From Yersinia artesiana (GTDB taxonomy: Bacteria; Pseudomonadota; Gammaproteobacteria; Enterobacterales; Enterobacteriaceae): a stretch of DNA of 64,000 bases. Numbering within the stretch: the stretch's first letter is position 1; each line of letters begins with the position of its first letter. The stretch spans positions 62,001 to 126,000 of the forward strand of contig NZ_CACVAD010000001.1 in assembly GCF_902726545.1 (NCBI RefSeq), read 5' to 3'. A model generated the notes under the pieces. It was not told the DNA's origin, made no database searches, and saw only the letters and a list, made by a program, of their open reading frames with translations. Below are positions 50,228-61,220 of the stretch, one piece after another. Both the position numbers and the translations under genes were made by a program.

Positions 50228-50435
50228 AGAAAGCGATCACATCTGCTGCTGACGGCCCGTGAATACTACGATAAGTAGAGAATTCAACGTCCTGCCCTTC
50301 ACTCAGTGATTTATTTTTGGTGTTGGCGATAGCCGTCTTGCTGACATATACATCCAAACTACCGTCGTGTGGTGAAATGAAACCGTAGCCTTCAGACTGA
50401 TTGAACCATTTCACGCGACCCATTTTTAACGTCAT
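50226..50435 (-). CDS. Cold-shock-like protein with altered RNP2
   Basis: A 69-residue cold-shock-domain protein. MGRVKWFNQSEGYGFISPHDG keeps the strand-1 motif and RNP1 (GYGFIS). RNP2, normally VFVHFSAI, reads VYVSKTAI, losing the His and Phe that stack on nucleic acid bases. HGPSAADVIAF closes the fold. Nucleic-acid binding is therefore probably weaker or different from CspA/CspE. The ATG at 50435 is preferred (AAAGGAAATTT upstream) over an upstream start that adds eight residues. A terminator with a long T-run follows. A second, frameshifted csp gene lies 215 bp upstream on the same strand. Confidence 0.88.
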   Translation of the reverse strand: MTLKMGRVKWFNQSEGYGFISPHDGSLDVYVSKTAIANTKNKSLSEGQDVEFSTYRSIHGPSAADVIAF

Positions 50436-50544
50436 AATAAATTTCCTTTTACTGGGCATCCTAACAACTCATTTTTATTTATTGTTTAGATGCAGTTGCC
50501 CATCCTAAAGTTTTCTGATTAAACCTCTATGAGCTTGATTATAT

Positions 50545-50571
50545 GAAAAAACCCGCATAAGCGCGGGTTTT
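50545..50571 (-). terminator. Terminator of the frameshifted csp gene
   Basis: On the minus strand AAACCCGC and GCGGGTTT pair around six bases and are followed by TTTT. It separates the two cold-shock genes. Confidence 0.88.
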
Positions 50572-50650
50572 AGAATTTTGCTATCCGGAGAGATGATTAA
50601 CACATCAGCATCATCAATTTCCAGAATCATTCAAACATTATATTTCTGTA

Positions 50651-50859
50651 TTACAGAGCAACAACGTTTGCAGCAGCCGGCCCGCGCGGCTGTCTTGGAT
50701 GGTATATTCAACACGCTGGCCTTCAGCCAAAGTCTTGAAACCATCAGTTGCGATTGCGGAGAAGTGAACAAATACATCTTTACCGCCATCATGCTGTTCA
50801 ATAAAACCAAAACCTTTAGCTTCGTTGAACCACTTAACCTGACCAGTCTTCTTAGACAT
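50651..50859 (-). pseudogene. CspE-type cold-shock gene with a one-base deletion near its 3' end
   Basis: The frame from the ATG at 50859 reads [20 protein letters not shown] with intact RNP1 (GFGFI) and RNP2 (VFVHFSAI) up to VEYTIQDS. It then departs from the family into [16 protein letters not shown] and stops late, at 50638. Adding one C at the CC near 50688 restores [13 protein letters not shown] and a TAA at 50651-50653, giving exactly 69 codons, the CspE length. The last beta strand is lost as written. This is either a recent real frameshift or a sequencing/assembly error at a short C run. AAAGGTAAGAATT gives a good ribosome-binding site. Confidence 0.8.
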
Positions 50860-51299
50860 AATTCTTACCTTTACTATCAAATACAAATACTAATAAATCT
50901 GCCATAAGGCACTCGACGCCATTGGAATAGCGGGTCTGCAACAGGAACATTACTTATGGGAGTTACTTATCGGAGATACTAGAAGGTTCGTCTTTGAAGC
51001 GGCATCAAAAGATAACGTCTTGGGAGGAACTGCTTTACTTTACTCTCGTACACTCTTACACATAAATAGGTCTGTAATACAGGCCGGTGGCTATTTACTC
51101 ACAAAACATATCTCCATGCAACTATTTTATCTGGGAATATGTTGCCAGCAACAGCATCAATGAGATGCCACGCATATAAAACCAATATTATCCGCGAGAT
51201 CCACACAATTTTTCGAGATGAACCTAAAATAAAAACTGAACATCTACGTCACTATTTGGCAATTTTGCGCCTCAGCGGGCCAAAAGGAGCAACCTGATT
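50860..51299. promoter_or_regulatory. Divergent region between the csp gene and hglS
   Basis: These 440 bp have no supported gene. They must hold the leftward csp promoter, probably with the long leader usual for cold-shock mRNAs, and the rightward hglS promoter. I could not identify a cold-box. TTTGGC at 51255 and GCCAAA at 51279 could pair just before the hglS ribosome-binding site AAAGGAG. Confidence 0.45.
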
Positions 51300-52706
51300 A
51301 TGATCCACCAAACATTTGTCCAACCCGACGAGATTCGCGCCAGATTCTCCAGTGCAATGTCGGATATGTATCAGGTTGAAGTTCCGTTATACGGGGCTTT
51401 ATTGCAATTAGTCGCCGAAACGAATCGCCACACTATGGAGCAACAGCCAGAGCTGAGTCGCCATTTACGTCAAACCGGTGAAATTGAACGATTAAATCTG
51501 GAACGGCATGGCGCAATCCGGGTGGGAACTGCCGCCGAACTGGCCACCTTGCGCCGTTTGTTTACCGTTATGGGGATGTTTCCTGTTGGCTATTACGACC
51601 TGGCTCCCGCTGGGGTTCCCGTTCACTCTACAGCATTTCGTGCTGTGCATGAGGTGTCATTACAAGCCAGCCCATTCAGAATTTTTACTTCTTTATTGCG
51701 TTTGGAATTGATTGAACAACCGCAATTACGGCAACGGGCTGCGGATATTCTTGCTAAAAGAAACATTTTCACGCCACGCGCTATTGAATTGATTGTTAAG
51801 CATGAAACCGCCGGGGGGCTGACCAGCCAGGAGGCAGATGATTTTATTATTCAGTCACTGGAAACATTCCGCTGGCATAGCCAGGCGACTGTCAGTGCAG
51901 AGGTTTATCAGCAACTGCATGACCAGCATCGATTAATTGCCGATGTTGTGGCTTTTAAGGGGCCGCATATTAACCACTTGACCCCAAGGACACTGGATAT
52001 AGACGCAGTACAAATTGCCATGCCACAGCACAATATTCCCCCTAAAGCAGTAATCGAAGGGCCACCTCCACGCCGTTGCCCAATACTGCTGCGACAAACC
52101 AGTTTCAAGGCCATGGAGGAAAAAGTTGCTTTCGTATCGCCTGATGGCAAAATTGTTCAAGGACATCATACTGCCCGTTTTGGTGAAATAGAGCAGCGCG
52201 GTACGGCACTGACGGCGAAAGGCCGTCATCTCTATGACCGTTTGCTGCAAGCAGCCCAAGATCAACTGCAAGTTCCGGCAAATGAGAACAATGCGGCACA
52301 ATATATGGCTATTCTTAGCGAGCAGTTTAGCCAATTTCCGGATGATTACCCGACAATGCGGGCGGAGAAACTCGCTTTCTTCCGCTATTTCCCGACAGAA
52401 AAAAGCCTTAAAGCCTCAGTAGACCTAATACAAGGTTTAACCTTAGATGAGTTAATTGATGCCGGATTCATCCAATTCGAGCCGTTGGTTTATGAAGATT
52501 TTCTGCCAGTCAGTGCCGCCGGTATTTTCCAGTCAAATTTAGGCGATAAAGGGCAAAGTCATTTTACCGGGCACTCTAGCAAGCAGAATTTCCAACAGGC
52601 TTTGGGAGCTGAAGTTATCGATGAACTGCAATTATATGAAGAAACTCAGCAACGTTCGCTAATGGCATGCGCCGCAGCCCTGCAGCTCACATCCCTGAGT
52701 CTCTAA
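51300..52706 (+). CDS. hglS: 2-oxoadipate dioxygenase/decarboxylase family (HglS/YdcJ, DUF1338)
   Basis: A 468-residue protein close to E. coli YdcJ (447) and to Pseudomonas HglS, which converts 2-oxoadipate to D-2-hydroxyglutarate in lysine breakdown. His70 and Arg74 (ERHGAIR), His227 (HINHLTPRTLDID) and Glu297 (RFGEIEQRG) fit the metal- and substrate-binding residues described for HglS, as I recall them. EDFLPVSAAGIFQSNLG is strongly conserved. AAAGGAG lies well placed before the ATG. No other lysine-degradation gene is adjacent, so the pathway here is inferred. It converges on lpxK with six bases between, at the place where E. coli has ycaQ. Confidence 0.85.
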   Translation: MIHQTFVQPDEIRARFSSAMSDMYQVEVPLYGALLQLVAETNRHTMEQQPELSRHLRQTGEIERLNLERHGAIRVGTAAELATLRRLFTVMGMFPVGYYDLAPAGVPVHSTAFRAVHEVSLQASPFRIFTSLLRLELIEQPQLRQRAADILAKRNIFTPRAIELIVKHETAGGLTSQEADDFIIQSLETFRWHSQATVSAEVYQQLHDQHRLIADVVAFKGPHINHLTPRTLDIDAVQIAMPQHNIPPKAVIEGPPPRRCPILLRQTSFKAMEEKVAFVSPDGKIVQGHHTARFGEIEQRGTALTAKGRHLYDRLLQAAQDQLQVPANENNAAQYMAILSEQFSQFPDDYPTMRAEKLAFFRYFPTEKSLKASVDLIQGLTLDELIDAGFIQFEPLVYEDFLPVSAAGIFQSNLGDKGQSHFTGHSSKQNFQQALGAEVIDELQLYEETQQRSLMACAAALQLTSLSL

Positions 52707-52712
52707 CTGAGA

Positions 52713-53699
52713 TTATGCAGAACGACGGGGTAGTGCCTGGATCTTCAGCAGTAATTGTTCAGCTTGATCAGAAGGTAACTGCGCATCTACCGGCAAATAC
52801 CACCAGTTAGGCTGAGCAAAAGCCCGACACTTAACGGCATCTTTTTCGGTCATCAGCAAAATTTGTGGCCCGGAAGTCAGCGAACTCAGTTGGGCTAATG
52901 AATAATCCTGATGGTCAGCAAAAGCATATTCCTTTTTGGGTGTAATGCCGAGCAGGTTCAATGTGGCAAAAAAACGTGGGGGATGACCGATACCGGCCAT
53001 GGCAACAACATGCTGTAGTTGCTGTGCCGGACAACGTTCTCCCGTCACCAAATTGACAGCTTCCCGTGCAACCAGTTGCATCGGTATCTCGCCAGTTGCA
53101 GCGATACCGCCATTGGTTATCACTGCATCAACTGAGCGCAAGCGCCCCGCTCGCTCACGCATCGGGCCAGCAGGTAGCCACCAGCCATTGCCAAAGCGGC
53201 GCACACCATCAATCACCACCAGCTCAAAATCTCGCTGTAATGCATAATGCTGTAAACCATCATCAGTGATAATGAAATCCAGATCATGAGATTTCAGTAA
53301 TGCTTTGACTGCATCAGAGCGCTTTGGCGAGACAGCAACTGGGGCGCCGGTGCGCTGATAAATCAGAACTGGCTCATCGCCCGCTTGAGCCGTTGTGGTG
53401 CTGTTGGAGAGCAATAATGGATACACATCTGACTTGCCACCGTAACCCCGGGACACAACCCCAACGCGATAACCCCGCTGTTTAAGCTGTTCCACCAACC
53501 AAATAACGACCGGCGTTTTACCATTACCACCCGCAGTCAGATTCCCCACAATGATGACCGGCACAGGGGCGCGCCATGCTGAGCGCAGCCCCAGAGTATA
53601 ACTGATGCGGATAAGCCAGGTGATGGCACCATATAGCCAGGACAGCGGCAACAGAAGCAAATACAGCCAAGACTTTCCCGACCAGATACGCTCAATCAT
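52713..53699 (-). CDS. lpxK: Tetraacyldisaccharide 4'-kinase LpxK
   Basis: Inner-membrane-associated kinase, 328 residues, that phosphorylates the 4' position of the lipid A precursor to give lipid IVA. It has an N-terminal membrane helix ([20 protein letters not shown]), a Walker [17 protein letters not shown], and the [21 protein letters not shown] segment with catalytic Asp and His. The start overlaps the msbA stop (ATGA), coupling lipid A kinase to its exporter. Confidence 0.97.
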   Translation of the reverse strand: MIERIWSGKSWLYLLLLPLSWLYGAITWLIRISYTLGLRSAWRAPVPVIIVGNLTAGGNGKTPVVIWLVEQLKQRGYRVGVVSRGYGGKSDVYPLLLSNSTTTAQAGDEPVLIYQRTGAPVAVSPKRSDAVKALLKSHDLDFIITDDGLQHYALQRDFELVVIDGVRRFGNGWWLPAGPMRERAGRLRSVDAVITNGGIAATGEIPMQLVAREAVNLVTGERCPAQQLQHVVAMAGIGHPPRFFATLNLLGITPKKEYAFADHQDYSLAQLSSLTSGPQILLMTEKDAVKCRAFAQPNWWYLPVDAQLPSDQAEQLLLKIQALPRRSA

Positions 53700-55444
53700 T
53701 GGCCAAACTGCATACGGTTAAGCTGAGCATAAACACCCTTTTTCGCCAGTAATTCAGCATGCATGCCCCGTTCCACAATGCGCCCATCCTCAATGACCAG
53801 GATCTCATCAGCTTTCTCAATAGTTGATAAGCGGTGGGCGATGACCAATGAAGTTCGGTTTTTCTGCAACTCATCCAGTGCGGCCTGAATGGCCCGCTCA
53901 GATTCAGTATCCAGCGCAGAAGTGGCTTCATCCAAAATCAATATTGGGCAATCCCGTAAGAGTGCTCGCGCAATCGCAATACGCTGGCGCTGACCACCGG
54001 AGAGCATGACGCCATTTTCACCAATAACAGTGTCCAGGCCATTTTCCATTTTATTGATAAAGTCCATCGCATAGGCCATGCGAGCAGCTTCTTCAATTTC
54101 AGCGCGGCTGTACTGCTCATCACGGGCATAAGCAATATTATTAGCAACCGTATCATTGAACAGATGAACATTTTGCGACACCAATGCTACCTGGTTGCGT
54201 AATGCCCCTAATCGGTAATCACGTAAATCATGACCATCCAACAATATACTGCCCTCGCTGACATCATAGAAGCGGGTCATTAAATTGGCGATAGTTGACT
54301 TACCCGAGCCTGAGCGCCCCACCAATGCAACCGTTTTACCGGCTTCAATATGCATATTGATGTCATTCAGTGCTGGAGTATCTTTGCCCGGATAGTAGAA
54401 CGTCACATGGCGGAATTCTATTTCGCCTTTAGCACGATCAACTTCCAGTTTGCCCTCGTCCTTTTCCTGCTCCATATCCAGAATGGTGAACAATGTCTGG
54501 CAAGCAGCCATCCCACGTTGGAATTGAGCATTCACATTGGTCAGTGACTTCAACGGGCGCATCAGCGCAATCATGGCTGAGAACACTACGGTAATAGTAC
54601 CGGCGGTCAAGGTTTCCATCACACTTGGGAAACTTGCGGCATACAGTACAAATGCCAGAGCAAAAGAGGCAATCAACTGAATGATCGGGTCTGAAATGGA
54701 AGACGCCGAAACCAGTTTCATCCCTTGCTGGCGCATACGGTTACTCACCGCTTCAAAGCGCTCGGTTTCAACTTTTTGGCCGCCGAAGATCAAGACTTCT
54801 TTATGCCCTTTCAGCATTTGTTCTGCACTGGTGGTAACTTCCCCCATGGTGCTTTGCATATTTTTGCTGATATTACGAAAACGCTTAGAAACCAGGCGAA
54901 TAGAAACTGACACGATTGGCGCAATGACGATTAAAATCAGCGACAACTGCCAACTGTAATAAAACATCATAATAAACAAACCGATAATCGAGGCCCCTTC
55001 CCGCACCACTGTAACCAGTGCGCCAGAAGAAGATGCGGCTACCTGCTCGGAGTCATAAGTAATACGCGATAACAGCGTACCGGTTGATTGCTGGTCAAAA
55101 AACGAGACCGGCATCCCCATCATATGGCTGAATAAGCGGCGACGGATATGCATCACCACTTTGCCAGAGACCCATGAGATGCAGTAGCTGGAAACAAAAC
55201 CGGTTACGCCGCGAACCACCATCAAGCCAATAACGGCGAGAGGCATCCATTTTAATATTGAGCTGTTAGCCTTACCAAAACCATCGTCGAGCAAGGGTTT
55301 CAGTAACGACAACATAAAGGTGTCACTGGCAGCATTAAGAATTAATGCTATTGCCGCAACAACAAGTCCGGTCTTATAAGGAGAGATCAATGGCCAGAGG
55401 CGACGAAACGTCTGCCAGGTGGATAGATCTTTATCATTCATCAT
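53696..55444 (-). CDS. msbA: Lipid A export ATP-binding/permease protein MsbA
   Basis: ABC exporter half-transporter, 582 residues like E. coli. It flips lipid A-core across the inner membrane. Six membrane helices (about 20-320) are followed by the ATPase with Walker [13 protein letters not shown], signature [16 protein letters not shown], Walker [13 protein letters not shown] and the H-loop IAHRLST. It starts at the first of two adjacent ATG codons. comEC lies 35 bp upstream, the E. coli arrangement ycaI-msbA-lpxK. Confidence 0.98.
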   Translation of the reverse strand: MMNDKDLSTWQTFRRLWPLISPYKTGLVVAAIALILNAASDTFMLSLLKPLLDDGFGKANSSILKWMPLAVIGLMVVRGVTGFVSSYCISWVSGKVVMHIRRRLFSHMMGMPVSFFDQQSTGTLLSRITYDSEQVAASSSGALVTVVREGASIIGLFIMMFYYSWQLSLILIVIAPIVSVSIRLVSKRFRNISKNMQSTMGEVTTSAEQMLKGHKEVLIFGGQKVETERFEAVSNRMRQQGMKLVSASSISDPIIQLIASFALAFVLYAASFPSVMETLTAGTITVVFSAMIALMRPLKSLTNVNAQFQRGMAACQTLFTILDMEQEKDEGKLEVDRAKGEIEFRHVTFYYPGKDTPALNDINMHIEAGKTVALVGRSGSGKSTIANLMTRFYDVSEGSILLDGHDLRDYRLGALRNQVALVSQNVHLFNDTVANNIAYARDEQYSRAEIEEAARMAYAMDFINKMENGLDTVIGENGVMLSGGQRQRIAIARALLRDCPILILDEATSALDTESERAIQAALDELQKNRTSLVIAHRLSTIEKADEILVIEDGRIVERGMHAELLAKKGVYAQLNRMQFGQ

Positions 55445-55479
55445 GCAAATACCAGCACCAGAAGAAATAGCGGCCCATT

Positions 55480-57765
55480 CTACTCATTATGGCCTCCAAC
55501 GCCAAATTGCTGGTGATACCAGCGAGGTATTAATTGTTCCCTATAACCATTAATTTGCCAACTATCGCTGTAAAAATGAACACTTAGTTGCCCAGACACC
55601 GATGTGTCACGCCAGATAATGTTATTTTTTTGATAGCGTTGTATCACTTTTCTCGCCGGGAGGCGCCATTGGTTATAGCGTGCAACAGAAGCAAAAGCCA
55701 CTTCCGGCTTCACCGCTCGCAGAAAAGGTGCCGTTGAAGATGTATTGCTCCCATGATGAGGAACTTGTAGCAATGTCGAGGCTAATTTAGCTCGCGAATC
55801 TTTAATCAATGCTCTTTCACCCCGCCTCTCAAGATCACCAGTCAATAATAAACTGTGTTTTCCATCATCAATACGGATAACACACGAATCATCATTCTGA
55901 GCATTAATCATCTGCTCACGAGGCCATAAAACTTCGAAATTCAAGCCTTGCCATTGCCATACCAAGCCTTGCTTACAAGGCAAAGCATTTGGCGCGTATT
56001 TTAAGGGAAAAGGAGCACGAACCGTAGCCATAGGAAAAGCGGCCTGAATTTCAGCTAACCCACCGGTATGATCCTGATGATCATGACTGAGAATAATTTG
56101 CTCAATCGTGATGCCCCGCCAGCGTAGATAAGGCAAAATCACCCTGGACGCCATGCTACCAGTATCCCAGCGATTACCAGTATCAAAGATAATGGCCTTC
56201 CCCCCTCGTTCAATTACCACCGCCAGACCATGGCCGATATCCAGCATATCAACACGCCACTGACATTCATCACGACGCTGAATGAATAAGGCCAAATTCA
56301 CACAAAGCACCATGACTCCGATGGAGTAGTTACGCCACCATGCAAAACGCCAGATAAGCATGGTCAGCCAGCCACCAAATCCAATAATAATTGATGTCGA
56401 GCCAGTATATAGCCAGCCCATTCTCATCGGGTGCAGAAGCAAAAGTACCGCAGCTAACGATATATCAGCCAACGACCAGAATATCCCGGCAACCGAGGGA
56501 AATAGAGCAAAAACCAGTGCCAATAAGACACAAGGGACAGTGATTAGGGAGACAAGAGGCACTGCCCACAGGTTTGCAGGTATCGAAAGTAAGCTAATGC
56601 CATGAAACAAAACGATTTGCAGTGGCATCAACAGCAGCATCATGCCTAATTGTAAATGAAGTCCACGAATAGCCAGCCCCTGCCAACCCGTTTTAAAACG
56701 CGGGGCAAGTGGAACCCAGTAAAACCAGCATATCAAACTGAATACAGCTAAACAGGAGAGCCAGAAGCTGTCCGAAAGTATCGCGAGAGGCTCACTAAGC
56801 AAAATGAGTGCTAATGCCCATAACCATATTTGCCATGCACTACAGGAGACACTAAAAAGTCTCAGCAGCAGCCATAGTGTTAATGCCATCACCGCTCTTA
56901 CCGCTGGTGGATTCGCCCCCGCTAACCAAGTGTAGATGAGTGCAACAAGCCAACTGGTAACCAGCGGAAACAAAGGCCCGACACGACTGGCAGGAAGCAA
57001 AGACTGAACCGCTCGTGCCAATACTCCACCAAATAACGCCGCCATCGCAATGTGTAAACCTGAAATTGCCATCAGGTGAGCCGTGCCGGTATCGCGCAAC
57101 AGCGTCCAATACTGAGGATCCAGTTGGCTTCTTTCACCAAAAGCCAATGCCAGCAAGATCTGCCGCTGTCTGTAAGGCTCAAGTTGCTGTTCAACAACAC
57201 GGATAGTTTGCTGGCGAGCGTTACAGGACTCATTGAGTAACTCAGCCCGAATGATTCGCCCCTGTAATGGGCGGCGGTTTGCTATCGCCCAGCGCTGGCT
57301 ATCAAAGCCACCTTCATTGAGTAAACTATGTACCCCTCGCATTCGTAACCAAAGCTTCCATTGCTGCCCGGCGCAGTAATTTAGGCCCTTTTGCCATGTT
57401 ACAGTAACCTTTATCGCTGAGAACACCCTCTTCCCATTGACCTGTTGAATATCTAATAGAACCTTATTACCTTCTGCCCATGTCAAATGTGAGGTATTTA
57501 TTGTGGCGACGACTTGCTGCTCTCTCTGAGTCAGTTGATCAATCTGCATCAACAGGTTATCACCCTGCCAGCATCCCCATACAAAGCTCAACAAAGCCAA
57601 CGTCAGCCACTGACAATAAGCATTGCCGCTAACCCATAGCAGTGCCCCCAATATCAGTAATATGCTAATAATCCTAACGCCAGGCAACTGAGGTAGCACA
57701 GTAAGGGGCAGAAGCCCGGCAATAATAGCGAGTGCTGCATGATCAATTGATAAAGTGATAAACAA
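55480..57765 (-). CDS. comEC: ComEC/Rec2 family DNA-uptake channel homologue (YcaI)
   Basis: A 761-residue membrane protein with the Competence domain (about ten membrane segments, with [15 protein letters not shown] and the P-rich [15 protein letters not shown]) and a C-terminal metallo-beta-lactamase-type domain ([48 protein letters not shown]). Metal ligands of the nuclease-like domain are intact. In naturally competent bacteria it carries single-stranded DNA across the inner membrane. In enterics its use is uncertain; sxy is also in the window. The start is TTG at 57765; no better in-frame start is seen. Confidence 0.92.
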   Translation of the reverse strand: MFITLSIDHAALAIIAGLLPLTVLPQLPGVRIISILLILGALLWVSGNAYCQWLTLALLSFVWGCWQGDNLLMQIDQLTQREQQVVATINTSHLTWAEGNKVLLDIQQVNGKRVFSAIKVTVTWQKGLNYCAGQQWKLWLRMRGVHSLLNEGGFDSQRWAIANRRPLQGRIIRAELLNESCNARQQTIRVVEQQLEPYRQRQILLALAFGERSQLDPQYWTLLRDTGTAHLMAISGLHIAMAALFGGVLARAVQSLLPASRVGPLFPLVTSWLVALIYTWLAGANPPAVRAVMALTLWLLLRLFSVSCSAWQIWLWALALILLSEPLAILSDSFWLSCLAVFSLICWFYWVPLAPRFKTGWQGLAIRGLHLQLGMMLLLMPLQIVLFHGISLLSIPANLWAVPLVSLITVPCVLLALVFALFPSVAGIFWSLADISLAAVLLLLHPMRMGWLYTGSTSIIIGFGGWLTMLIWRFAWWRNYSIGVMVLCVNLALFIQRRDECQWRVDMLDIGHGLAVVIERGGKAIIFDTGNRWDTGSMASRVILPYLRWRGITIEQIILSHDHQDHTGGLAEIQAAFPMATVRAPFPLKYAPNALPCKQGLVWQWQGLNFEVLWPREQMINAQNDDSCVIRIDDGKHSLLLTGDLERRGERALIKDSRAKLASTLLQVPHHGSNTSSTAPFLRAVKPEVAFASVARYNQWRLPARKVIQRYQKNNIIWRDTSVSGQLSVHFYSDSWQINGYREQLIPRWYHQQFGVGGHNE

Positions 57766-58098
57766 CCGTCCATTTTATAACGCTCGAATAGCCTCATTGC
57801 CATCCGTTCACCTTATGGGTAACAAGCTGATTTTCGCTATGTAAGGGCTATAGTGCCAGTATCAATGACAGGAGTTCCGTGCAGGCTCGCTAACAGTTTT
57901 AGCGTGTTGCAGAATCGGCAGAAGAAATGCGGGATGTATCTAAAATAAGTGGGAATGTGCGGGAGAGTATTGTGAAGATCGTTATTTTACGACGAGTAAA
58001 TCAAATGGAATACAGAGCGAAACACCAATAAAAACGGCGCCCTTAGGAGGCACCGTTTCGATCAGCTTTACATAATAACGCGATTAGTTGAAAACAAC
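57766..58098. other. comEC-ihfB intergenic region
   Basis: These 333 bp contain the ihfB terminator at the right and must carry the comEC promoter. I find no gene, repeat or recognisable operator in the remainder. A few short frames lack ribosome-binding sites. Confidence 0.55.
58028..58058 (-). terminator. ihfB terminator
   Basis: On the minus strand AAACGGTGCC and GGCGCCGTTT pair with one G-U wobble around seven bases, followed by TTATTGG. It starts 40 bases after the ihfB stop. Confidence 0.85.
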
Positions 58099-58383
58099 TT
58101 AACCGTAGATATTCGCGCGATCACGTAACTCTTTACCTGGCTTAAAGTGCGGAACGTACTTACCTTCCAACTCAACTTTAGCGCCGGTCTTTGGATTACG
58201 GCCAACACGCGGAGCACGGTAGTGAAGAGAAAAACTGCCAAATCCGCGGATCTCAATGCGCTCACCTTCAGCTAGTGTTCCAGCCATATGTTCAAGCATT
58301 TCTTTCACTGCATCCTCAACGACCTTAGTCGGTACGTGAGATTGCTGGCCAGCAAGTCTTTCAATAAGTTCAGACTTGGTCAT
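58099..58383 (-). CDS. ihfB: Integration host factor beta subunit
   Basis: Nucleoid protein, 94 residues, the family length. With IhfA it makes sharp site-specific DNA bends. [20 protein letters not shown] forms the helical dimer base, and the beta-ribbon arm reads [20 protein letters not shown], with the intercalating Pro in GRNPKTG. It lies 63 bp downstream of rpsA, as in E. coli, where it has its own promoter within the region. Confidence 0.98.
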   Translation of the reverse strand: MTKSELIERLAGQQSHVPTKVVEDAVKEMLEHMAGTLAEGERIEIRGFGSFSLHYRAPRVGRNPKTGAKVELEGKYVPHFKPGKELRDRANIYG

Positions 58384-58446
58384 ATTACCTCCAAGCTTTG
58401 CAGCTAAACTACCGTATAGGGGCGGGCAAAACCGCCCCCGTTATTA

Positions 58447-60120
58447 TTACTCGCCTTTCGCAGCTTTGAACGCTTCTGCCATTGCGCTAGAGAAGTTGCC
58501 TTCTTCTGGCTTGTTGTTAACTGTAGCAATAGCATCTTTCTCATCAGCTTCGTCTTTAGCACGAACAGACAGGCTGATTACGCGGTTTTTGCGGTCAACA
58601 CCAGTGTATTTGGCTTCAACTTCATCACCGACGTTCAGAACCAGCGTCGCATCTTCAACGCGGTCGCGAGTTGCTTCGGAAGCACGCAGATAACCTTCTA
58701 CGCCGCCTGCCAATTCAACTGTAGCACCTTTAGCGTCAACTGCAGTTACTTTACCAGTAACAATAGCACCTTTCTTGTTAACAGACAGGTAGTTATTGAA
58801 CGGGTCTTCTGCAAGTTGTTTCACGCCCAGGGAGATACGCTCACGTTCTGCGTCAACTTGCAGAACCACAGCTGCGATTTCGTCGCCTTTCTTGTATTCA
58901 CGAACTGCTTCTTCGCCTGCAACGTTCCAGGAGATGTCAGACAGGTGAACCAGGCCGTCGATGCCGCCGTCCAGGCCGATGAAGATACCGAAGTCAGTGA
59001 TAGACTTGATTTTACCTTCAACGCGGTCGTTTTTGTTGTGGGTTTCTGCAAACAGCTGCCATGGGTTAGATTTGCACTGTTTCAGGCCCAGAGAAATACG
59101 ACGACGTTCTTCATCGATGTCCAGAACCATAACTTCCACTACGTCGCCAACGTTAACAACTTTAGACGGGTGAATGTTTTTGTTGGTCCAATCCATTTCT
59201 GAAACGTGTACCAGACCTTCAACGCCTTCTTCGATTTCTACGAAGCAGCCGTAATCAGTCAGGTTAGTTACACGACCAGTCAGCTTGGTGCTTTCTGGGT
59301 AACGTTTAGCGATAGCAACCCATGGATCTTCGCCCAGCTGTTTCAAGCCAAGGGATACACGAGTACGTTCGCGGTCGAATTTCAGAACTTTAACAGTGAT
59401 TTCGTCGCCCACATTGACGATTTCGCTTGGGTGTTTAACACGTTTCCAAGCCATGTCAGTAATGTGCAGCAAGCCATCAACGCCACCCAGATCAACGAAT
59501 GCACCATAGTCAGTCAGGTTCTTAACGATACCCTTAACTTCCATGCCTTCTTGCAGGTTTTCCAGCAATTGATCACGCTCAGCGCTGTTCTCAGATTCGA
59601 TAACTGCACGACGAGAAACAACGACGTTGTTGCGTTTCTGATCCAGCTTGATGACTTTGAACTCAAGCTCTTTGCCTTCCAGATGCAGAGTATCGCGAAC
59701 TGGGCGCACATCAACCAGTGAACCAGGCAGGAACGCACGGATGCCGTTCAGTTCGACTGTAAAGCCGCCCTTCACTTTGCCGTTGATCACACCAGTAACG
59801 GTTGCAGCTTCTTCGTAAGCCTTTTCCAGCATCAGCCATGCTTCGTGACGCTTAGCTTTCTCACGGGACAGCAGAGTTTCACCGAAGCCGTCTTCAACAG
59901 CGTCCAGTGCAACGTCAACTTCGTCGCCGACTTGAATTTCCAGTTCGCCTTGCGCGTTCTTGAACTGTTCTGCTGGAATTGCTGACTCAGATTTCAGACC
60001 GGCGTCAACCAGTACGATATCTTTATCGATAGAAACAACAACACCACGGACGATAGAGCCCGGACGTGTTTCAATTGTTTTCAGGGATTCTTCAAAGAGT
60101 TGAGCAAAAGATTCTGTCAT
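58447..60120 (-). CDS. rpsA: 30S ribosomal protein S1
   Basis: Largest 30S protein, 557 residues, with six S1 repeats. The first two, at about residues 20-90 and 105-175, anchor it on the ribosome. The last four carry the RNA-binding repeats, e.g. [20 protein letters not shown] and [20 protein letters not shown]. It unfolds mRNA for translation initiation and is autoregulated through its leader. The 168 bp upstream to cmk would hold that leader and promoter. Codon use is strongly biased, as expected of an abundant protein. Confidence 0.99.
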   Translation of the reverse strand: MTESFAQLFEESLKTIETRPGSIVRGVVVSIDKDIVLVDAGLKSESAIPAEQFKNAQGELEIQVGDEVDVALDAVEDGFGETLLSREKAKRHEAWLMLEKAYEEAATVTGVINGKVKGGFTVELNGIRAFLPGSLVDVRPVRDTLHLEGKELEFKVIKLDQKRNNVVVSRRAVIESENSAERDQLLENLQEGMEVKGIVKNLTDYGAFVDLGGVDGLLHITDMAWKRVKHPSEIVNVGDEITVKVLKFDRERTRVSLGLKQLGEDPWVAIAKRYPESTKLTGRVTNLTDYGCFVEIEEGVEGLVHVSEMDWTNKNIHPSKVVNVGDVVEVMVLDIDEERRRISLGLKQCKSNPWQLFAETHNKNDRVEGKIKSITDFGIFIGLDGGIDGLVHLSDISWNVAGEEAVREYKKGDEIAAVVLQVDAERERISLGVKQLAEDPFNNYLSVNKKGAIVTGKVTAVDAKGATVELAGGVEGYLRASEATRDRVEDATLVLNVGDEVEAKYTGVDRKNRVISLSVRAKDEADEKDAIATVNNKPEEGNFSSAMAEAFKAAKGE

Positions 60121-60288
60121 GTTTATAATCTTCAGGATTCTTAAGTTTAACGTCCATCTAGCATCCCGCCGGATGGGGTTGTTTCACATGCCTCGCCACA
60201 CATCCTTGCAGCAAGGTTAAAGTGCTCATCAAAAATAATTTTATTTAAAAAATAAATCGTTGAGAGCTCAGAACTGACCGCATTGTCG

Positions 60289-60981
60289 TTATTTTTTTAA
60301 CGGCAACGCCAGAATTCGTTGGGCATAAGCCAGCGCCTGTTCGATCACCTGCTCGATGGACATACTGGTTGAATCCAGTACCAACGCATCTGTAGCAGGG
60401 ACTAAAGGTGCAATAGCCCGATTACGATCGCGATCATCTCGCTCCTGTATCTCGGACAAAAGACGTTCAAAGTTAACATTAAACCCCTTTTCCTGCAACT
60501 GTAGCATACGTCTGTGTGCACGTTCTTGCGAACTTGCATCAAGAAATATTTTCACCGGCGCGTCTGGAAACACCACGGTTCCCATGTCGCGGCCATCAGC
60601 AATCAGGCCGGGCGGTTCACGGAAAGCTCGCTGACGGCGCAATAGTGCTTCACGCACCCGAGGAAACGCTGCCGCCTGAGATGCCGTATTCCCCACAGTT
60701 TCGGTGCGGATCTCATTACTGACGTCCTCACCTTCTAAAATCACTTTTAACTGCCCATTCTGTGAGACAAAACGAACATCGAGATGTGCGGCAAGTGGAA
60801 CTAATGCCTCTTCGGTGCTGATATCAACCTGATGATGCAGCGCTGCTAAAGCTAAAACACGGTAAATCGCACCAGAATCCAGCAAACGCCAGTCCAACGA
60901 TTCAGCCAATGCTTTGCAAAGCGTACCTTTACCTGCACCACTTGGTCCATCAACGGTTATCACCGGGGCTAACGCCGTCAT
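60289..60981 (-). CDS. cmk: Cytidylate kinase
   Basis: Phosphorylates CMP and dCMP with ATP in pyrimidine recycling. The 230-residue enzyme has the P-loop [18 protein letters not shown], the CMP-binding insert, the [13 protein letters not shown] motif and a LID segment [13 protein letters not shown]. It lies upstream of rpsA on the same strand, and in E. coli part of rpsA transcription starts inside cmk. Confidence 0.98.
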   Translation of the reverse strand: MTALAPVITVDGPSGAGKGTLCKALAESLDWRLLDSGAIYRVLALAALHHQVDISTEEALVPLAAHLDVRFVSQNGQLKVILEGEDVSNEIRTETVGNTASQAAAFPRVREALLRRQRAFREPPGLIADGRDMGTVVFPDAPVKIFLDASSQERAHRRMLQLQEKGFNVNFERLLSEIQERDDRDRNRAIAPLVPATDALVLDSTSMSIEQVIEQALAYAQRILALPLKK

Positions 60982-61181
60982 TTATCTCTCCTTTCGGTAG
61001 GCAAAACCTCTTGTCTACCCGGCAGGGCAAACACAGGAGCAGTATTATACGCTGCATCGGAGTGAACTGTTACCCTGCGGTGTTTAGTTGCTGAAAATAA
61101 AACCATAGGCGGTAGCAGAAGTGTAGAAGAGATAGGGCAGCTCGTGAGGAAATATTTATTTTCTGGCAGATGTAATTCATC

Positions 61182-61210
61182 AAAAATGGGTGCCGAGCGA
61201 CACCCATTTT
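61182..61210 (-). terminator. aroA terminator
   Basis: On the minus strand AAAATGGGTG and CACCCATTTT pair around a GC-rich loop and are followed by TTTTTGATG. It starts 11 bases after the aroA stop. Confidence 0.92.
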
Positions 61211-61220
61211 AAGCTGATGA

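Noticed and set aside
58816-59721. Plus-strand frames (128 and 171 codons) opposite rpsA
   Set aside because: They repeat in step with the S1 repeats of rpsA, as expected for shadows of a repetitive biased gene.
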